Assembly (NCBI GenBank): GCA_036245805.1
Contig: BTRK01000003.1
Coordinates: forward strand, 8,494,001-8,558,000
Reading direction: 5' to 3'
DNA from: Pristionchus mayeri
Lineage: Eukaryota; Nematoda; Chromadorea; Rhabditida; Neodiplogasteridae
DNA: 64,000 nt
Shown here: positions 59,094 through 64,000 of the stretch, one piece after another
Layout of the letters: each line of letters opens with the position of its first letter
Position numbering within the stretch: the stretch's first letter is position 1
Notes under the pieces: model-generated
The model's input: the letters and a program-made list of their open reading frames with translations, nothing else
The model's database searches: none
What the model was told of the DNA's origin: nothing
Program-made: the position numbers and the translations under genes

Positions 59094-59263
59094 CTACAAA
59101 AAAATCGTTAAAGGGAAGGATATGTACATATGTACATATTTGAAATAGGGTAAAATATACGCTTTCGGAGACAACCGATAGTGACCAAAACAAATTTTAA
59201 CAATATTGATAACAAATCATTAATTTATTCATGAAGAAGTCTCCAAGCAGAAACTAAGTGGAA
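59094..59263 (-). promoter_or_regulatory. intercistronic region Z/A
   Basis: 170 bp from the TAA of gene Z to the TTTTTTTGTAG acceptor directly before the ATG of gene A, consistent with a trans-spliced downstream gene. Confidence 0.55.
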
Positions 59264-59933
59264 TTAGTCGTCTTCCGGTTTCGTCATACGATTCTTGATG
59301 TTAGTCGTCCAATCGATGATGGCTTGCAGTTCCTTTTTAAGAGCGTCCTGCTTCTTCGCGCCCTTCAAAGCTTCGAAACCACATAGGCGGCTTTTGTCGA
59401 GGACTTCTTGCCCACACAGGTCGTCAAGTACAGACCCCGTTTTCGAGAGACGCCACACTTGCGTCCTTGCGATCGATGGCTTCAATAATGTCAAATACTG
59501 CGGCCTTCATGAAATCGACCACCCGGACAGCTGTCTTGCACCCCCACGCATGAGAGTCAGGGCACTTGTACTTGAAGATGTCTTGAGAAGCAAGGGTTTT
59601 GCCACGATACCACATGCTTCGAAGGAGAAGCGAACAAGGCTAATGTGAGCGGAGATGGCTGACAGATGGCAAAGGAACTTGTCGTTAGCAGTCTCGTCGG
59701 CGTAAATCTCAAAGCATCCCGCTAGATCCTGGATGGCTGGAGATAGTTGCGAAGTAAGACGCTTCTTGACGATGCGCAGCTCAAGGCACGAATCGGAACG
59801 TCTCCGCCTGAAGATTGCAATTCATCAAAACAAAAGTATCAGCGTTGCCTAACACTGAAAAAAAACATACATCGAATGGGCAGTCACAGAACTGCAGAGA
59901 ATATCCCACAACGGATCCTGGAAAAGGTCGCAT
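59264..59933 (-). CDS. gene Z, unknown protein, 5' end unresolved
   Basis: Exons 59871-59933, 59614-59807, 59459-59581 and 59264-59406 join in exact phase with introns of 63, 32 and 52 bp. Apparent frame changes along the genomic sequence are fully explained by these introns. The first exon listed starts one base into the reading frame after a TTTGTAG acceptor, so at least one upstream exon or an alternative start is missing. At least 173 residues are visible, with cysteines spread through the middle (CLELRIVKK, AGCFEIYADETANDKFLC, YKCPDSHAWGCK) and a lysine-rich tail ending KNRMTKPEDD. Perhaps a small helical protein; no family recognised. Confidence 0.72.
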
Positions 59934-60220
59934 CTACAAATAGAGAGAGGATTATCTGTGCAATGAAACAATAATTCAAAAAATAAAATAAAATAAAATA
60001 AAATGAGGTATGTGGTTCATGGCCATCGACCATTTGGAAAAAAGGAATAAATTGGAAAAGGGGGTAAGTGAACTCATTTATCAAGTCTAGTGAAGTGGAA
60101 AAAACATCAAACAAATTAGTAGTCTAGTAGTAGTGCCTATATAGAAGGCTGCTAAAATTATGCATGTGAATCGGAATCGGAAGAAGGCTCAAATATTGCA
60201 TGCTCGATATCTATTTATGC

Positions 60221-60400
60221 CTATTTCTTAATCCTCTTCTTGGGAACAAAGTCAGTAGTCTTGGGATTCGCATCCTGGAGGTGCTTGACAGTCTCAGAGA
60301 GGGCTCCAAAAGTAAGCAGAAACTTTTCGCTAGCCTGATCCTCCCCACTGTCCACAATTTCACCGATGAGCTTGTTCGCAGAAACAACGAGCTCGTGCAT
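60221..60400 (-). CDS. gene Y, C-terminal portion, unknown
   Basis: Sixty codons from an ATG at 60,400 (MHELVVSANKLIGEIVDSGE) to a TAG at 60,221, ending with a basic PKKRIKK tail that could be a nuclear localisation signal. The composition is strongly protein-like. The start may be internal, because a LINE 3' end with GAATAA-type tail abuts the upstream side. The gene could thus be a surviving 3' exon. The gap to gene Z is about 290 bp. Confidence 0.6.
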   Translation of the reverse strand: MHELVVSANKLIGEIVDSGEDQASEKFLLTFGALSETVKHLQDANPKTTDFVPKKRIKK

Positions 60401-60424
60401 CGACTTAGATTCTTATTCATTATT

Positions 60425-61500
60425 CACCAACATTTACATGGTACGGGAGGGACGTGATGATTAGGTAAGGTGGTATTTTGGCTCGGGCGAGCTTGTGGAA
60501 TGGGGGGATGTGTGGCAGTTCTGTGTTACATTTTTATATTAGAAGACTGCATTGTAAAAGATGGAGTTGTTTTTATGAGGTGTCGGTAAGGGGATCGGGC
60601 ATGGTTACTACTGAGTGGGGAAGCGAGTTCCAGAGCGTTAGGGAACGAGATGCACATGATGAGAAAGAAATAGGCATTACATACGGTACGGTGATGCGTA
60701 ATTTATGAGAGGAACTGAAGTAACAATAAGCTTCAGTAGCAGTTTTGTTAGAAAGGGCTATAGTCCAAAAAAAGCTAAGTCAAGAATGTTTTTTCCACGC
60801 GTAGGAAAATCAATAAATTGATTGAAATGTTTTGAAGTAATATAGTCAAGAAATGGAGTTATGGAAGCCGTGGGGGAAGAATATGTGTACCAATCGATAT
60901 TAGGATAATTGAAATCGCCAACAGTTAATGAAGGATGAGCGCAGTCTGTGACCTCATTCAAGTAATTTAAGAAGGGCGCATTGGATGATAGGGGAGCACT
61001 GGGAGAGCGATATACGGTAACTATTCTAAGGGTGTTTTTAGCAGGTGAAGAACTACTTGAGTAGATATCAATAGTAGTACACTCATAGCCAGGAATAATG
61101 AGAGAAGAGACAAGGACGGGAAGCAAAGTAGATCGTGTATAGATTAAGACACCGCCACCTCTAGAATCAATGCGATCGGCACGGAACACGAAGTAATCTC
61201 GCAAGCCTCTCAGAAGATACGCATCGCAGTCAGAAGAGCTTAGCCAAGTTTCAGAAAGGGCAAGAATGTCAAGTTTACGTTGCACGAGTAGGAGGGTTAC
61301 TGTATCTATGACGTTTCTAACGCTCCGGCAGTTTGCAAAATAGAAGGAAAGATTTTGGCTAGAAGAGAGGCCGTTAGGGGGGACACAATGTAAAAGGGGT
61401 CGAGAAGGAGGGGGAGAACTCACAGGCCTGCCACACAGTCCCTAGACGAGAGAAGGAGCCCGTTGGTCCGTCACAGCCGATGATCCACCCGAAGAGGACC
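60425..61500 (-). mobile_element. LINE with internal deletion of the reverse transcriptase
   Basis: From 5' to 3' on the minus strand: a short leader, an apurinic-type endonuclease ORF, then directly the C-terminal tail of the second ORF (60,757-60,573, with RSLTLWNSLPHSVV) and a GAATAATGAATAAG-like 3' tail. The RT domain is absent. It sits just upstream of, or within, gene Y. Confidence 0.82.
60758..61423 (-). CDS. LINE endonuclease domain (APE type)
   Basis: The 221-codon frame shows the endonuclease/exonuclease/phosphatase fold motifs of non-LTR retrotransposons: FANCRSV near the start, LDILALSETWL, GGGVLIYTRS, VTVYRSPSAP, then GDFNYPNIDW and FPTRGKNILDL. This domain nicks target DNA for target-primed reverse transcription. 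It probably belongs to a CR1/jockey-like clade. The ORF is intact over the domain but stops where the RT should begin, and LINE C-terminal sequence follows at once, so the element is defective. Confidence 0.88.
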   Translation of the reverse strand: MSSPPPSRPLLHCVPPNGLSSSQNLSFYFANCRSVRNVIDTVTLLLVQRKLDILALSETWLSSSDCDAYLLRGLRDYFVFRADRIDSRGGGVLIYTRSTLLPVLVSSLIIPGYECTTIDIYSSSSSPAKNTLRIVTVYRSPSAPLSSNAPFLNYLNEVTDCAHPSLTVGDFNYPNIDWYTYSSPTASITPFLDYITSKHFNQFIDFPTRGKNILDLAFFGL

Positions 61501-61654
61501 TGTTAAAAATGCAAATATTGTAGAAAAGTACGAATGCCCACAACCTTCTTAAATGCGTCAACCTATATTTTACGAACAAATGCCACATTTTTATCGGATG
61601 ATAAATTGATAACGTGAAGTTTTAGCATTTTAGTACTGATAAACAATATTTTTA

Positions 61655-61800
61655 TAATATAAAATATTTAAGAAAATCACTGATCGGGTCTTCCTTCTGC
61701 AGGAATTCGATCAATTCTCTGTTCTTCTCCTTCAGAACCTCGATCATCTTCTTTTCCTTTTCTTCCCTCTTTCTTCTCCAAATCTTCTCCCGATTATCTA
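61655..61800 (-). CDS. possible exon, Lys/Glu-rich coiled coil
   Basis: After a TATATTAG acceptor the frame reads NREKIWRRKREEKEKKMIEV, LKEKNRELIEFLQKED and on to a stop near 61,658. The heptad-like Leu/Ile spacing and charge pattern fit a coiled coil. It may belong with the exon at 63,167-63,272, but the exons between were not resolved. Confidence 0.5.
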
Positions 61801-63160
61801 ATATATGGAAAATAAATGGTGACGAAAAATAGCCAAACGTATTCTACATTATAATTTTTTTTCGCGAATTGCTCTATTATCTTTTGTTCAGACTTCATAA
61901 TTAATGAATATGAAATATAAAAGTAGATTATGACCATTTTTATCATGATAAAGGGTAAATTGTGTACTTCCAATTTCATGATTGGAGAACTTTTGAATTT
62001 CTTAAAAACTTCATGAAAAAACAAAAATTCGAAACAGAGGGCAGAACAATGTGGTGCAACGTAGGGCGGAGAAAACGATTCTCGAATACTCAATTTTGGT
62101 TTTCCTTTTTTTCGAGTACTGGAAGGAAGGATGTGTTTACGAGCTCTCTTTCGGCAAGTGCCCGTTTGTGGTAGAAGGAGAGCATTTAGACTAGACTTTC
62201 CCTTTTCAGGTCTCACCTAGGTCGCCTGAAATTCAATTACGCCCCAGACAAAGAAATGAATATTACCTGATTTACCTGGACGTGAGAAAGGCAATATCAT
62301 TTTGGGTACATGGGTACCTATTGCTCTCAATTCCGCTCTCTACGAGTGGTGGGTTGCGCACAATGAAACGAGTTGAAGACAAAACTTAATTGATTTTGAT
62401 TCGAAAAAAGTACTCATTTTGTGAGGTATGAGTTAAGTTTCATCGACCTCTATTAGCTCAGAATTACCTGTAGGTAACAAAGGAATGACTGAATTTACCT
62501 GATCAATGAATCTAAAATGAATAAAAAACTTTGAAATTGCAAAATTTTCAATTAACCTTGGAAAATAATTGTTCAACTTGTGTGACTGTAACTTAAAGCC
62601 ACAAGAAATCTGATCGCAAAAGCGTCCTCCATTATTCTATACTGCCAGGTTGTTCACCGAAAAAGTCGAGGGAGTCCATTTCAAAGTGGTCTTTTTGGCA
62701 CAAATGAAGTCTTCCAAATATGAAAAGGAAAGTATTTAATTTGCCATTCACCATAGGTTCGCTTAGCAATCCTGTTGTATAGTTGCCCTGTCCCAACTCC
62801 ATGAGCATAAAGGGAAAGATACTTTATCTACAGATAATAGGACAAGAGAGGGAGTCACATCCCACTAGAGAAGATAGCCAGATTCTGCGATGGGAAGAGG
62901 GGGCGAGAGAGAGAGAGAGGGCGGAGGGGTCAGTGATCTACCCGCCAAGTCAACAGGGAGAAGAAGGGAAGGACTTGCCTACCAGGCAGGGGAAAGACGG
63001 CATAAGGCGTCTGACGATTACGGTAATAGAGGGGAGGGCATCCCTCGATATAACAAATCCATATACAATATATATCTACAGATAAATAGATTTTATACAA
63101 TATATCCAAATCAAAAACTGGTCATCATCTGTTTCCCATTCGCCCTAATCCTAATCTCAT
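61801..63160. other. probable intron or intergenic DNA
   Basis: A minus-strand frame near 62,090-62,190 has two competing protein-like readings (one with YHKRALAEREL before a GTAAAC donor), which may be a missing exon. A GA-rich run lies at 62,904-62,925. Nothing else is supported. Confidence 0.35.
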
Positions 63161-63166
63161 ACTCAC

Positions 63167-63272
63167 CCCATGCCAATCCGGGAGTTCCTCTTTGATGTTT
63201 CGTCTTCACTTCTTCCAGTTTCTTCTGGAAATCATTCAAGACGTTCTTTCTTCGAGCGAGATAGAGATTCAT
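63167..63272 (-). CDS. possible first exon, charged helical protein
   Basis: A TTTTCAG acceptor directly precedes the ATG, and a GTGAGTATG donor ends the exon after 35 codons plus one base. The peptide (MNLYLARRKNVLNDFQKKLE and a following KTKHQRGTPGLAW) is basic and helical. The acceptor-on-ATG arrangement suggests trans-splicing, so this could be the start of the gene whose tail lies at 61,655-61,800. Confidence 0.5.
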
Positions 63273-63279
63273 CTGAAAA

Positions 63280-64000
63280 TTGAAGGTATTAAAGGGAAAA
63301 TAAGGAAGCTAGAAGCTGTCGAGTAGGATGATCTACATCGAAAATAAGAAAAAAACAAGAGATTGAAGAATATAACAAATATAAGACTAAGAAACATAAA
63401 CCATCATCCAAAGGTTTTGCAAGGCAGCTTATAGAGCGCTTTACATAAGAGTAAACTGAAACAGGAATAGTAGAAAATGCTCAAATATATAAGATAATTG
63501 AACTAAACAAATGGGCGGATCATTTTTGAGCCGAAAAAGTGCATATACTGGAAGATCTATGATAGATGAAACCTTGATAACTATATCTAATGCAAAATGT
63601 TAGCGTTCGGACATATTGTGTAGAGAAAAAAAGAGAAAGATGATCACGGAAACAAAAACAAAATTGCGAAACGATTGTGCAATATTGAGAATCTGATGCA
63701 CCCGATCCCGAAGGCGGACTGGAATGAAGTGTTCGTTTGTGTGAAATGAAAAGGAGAAGGACTAAAATAACTGAAACAAGGAATGAAACGTGAAAAAACA
63801 CAATGGTTTGTAGCCTCAATAAATCGACAGGGGATAGACCGGGCAACTAGCCAGTGAACAATCTAAGGGTGAGAACGGATGAATTGAGAGGTGAGAGGGA
63901 AGAGGAGAGCGAGAGAGAGCGTGAAAGGAAGAGAACGCGAGAGAAAGAGAGAGCGCGCGCGAGGCAATAGGTGATAGATCCTTCCAAACATGTTCCCGCG
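63280..64000. other. no gene seen; purine-rich end
   Basis: AT-r ich intergenic-type sequence followed by GA-rich runs from 63,880 to the end of the window. The minus-strand ORF 63520-63846 is Ser/Phe-rich and unsupported. Confidence 0.35.

Noticed and set aside
59407..59458. Frameshift in gene Z at a GGGG run
   Set aside because: A 52-bp GTGTGG...CAAG intron joins the two frames with correct phase.

Overview
This is a eukaryotic window, most likely from a free-living rhabditid or diplogastrid nematode. The evidence is short introns (mostly 32-60 bp), GTRAG donors, TTTCAG/TTGTAG acceptors, acceptors sitting directly on start codons, and closely spaced same-strand multi-exon genes with 70-400 bp gaps, which is the layout of nematode trans-spliced operons. 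The species cannot be named from sequence alone. There are no bacterial operons, rRNA genes or CRISPR arrays, and no intact tRNA gene was seen.

Layout. (1) 1.7-4.5 kb, minus strand: a multi-exon gene of unknown function whose phases I could join exon by exon. A 1.1-kb foldback element sits in one intron, and the 5' end has been tandemly duplicated (about 1.1 kb, with a diverged third copy). (2) 6.3-9.4 kb: an inverted-repeat element with 16-bp subterminal repeats that carries a broken mariner transposase and is inserted in the third copy. (3) 10.1-12.4 kb: a decayed Ty3/gypsy reverse transcriptase split by a mariner-type insertion. (4) 12.6-53.3 kb: almost entirely nested repeats. These are foldback elements (inverted arms of 50 bp to about 2 kb), mariner-type TIR elements, TTAA-flanked MITEs, one element with an 8-bp target duplication, one tRNA-derived SINE with a clean target duplication, tRNA-like relics and LINE fragments. 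The largest inverted structure spans about 31.3-39.3 kb, with inverted copies of a Ser/Thr/Pro-rich ORF outside it. Because many arms are duplicated, the empty target site of an insertion is often visible in the opposite arm.

(5) 53.8-60.4 kb, minus strand: the main gene-bearing region. At least six consecutive multi-exon genes (called Y, Z, A, B, C, D here) lie head to tail. Apart from retroelement-type zinc knuckles in gene C I recognise no domain in any of them. Genes C and D share a start peptide and an intercistronic hairpin motif, so they look like diverged paralogues. Gene Y is truncated or abutted by an internally deleted LINE. Further upstream (61.6-63.3 kb) are fragments of a lysine/glutamate-rich, coiled-coil coding gene. 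This cluster of co-transcribed, unrecognised genes is the best candidate in the window for an undescribed system.

Exon coordinates below come from reading splice signals and phases by eye; no database or gene finder was run.
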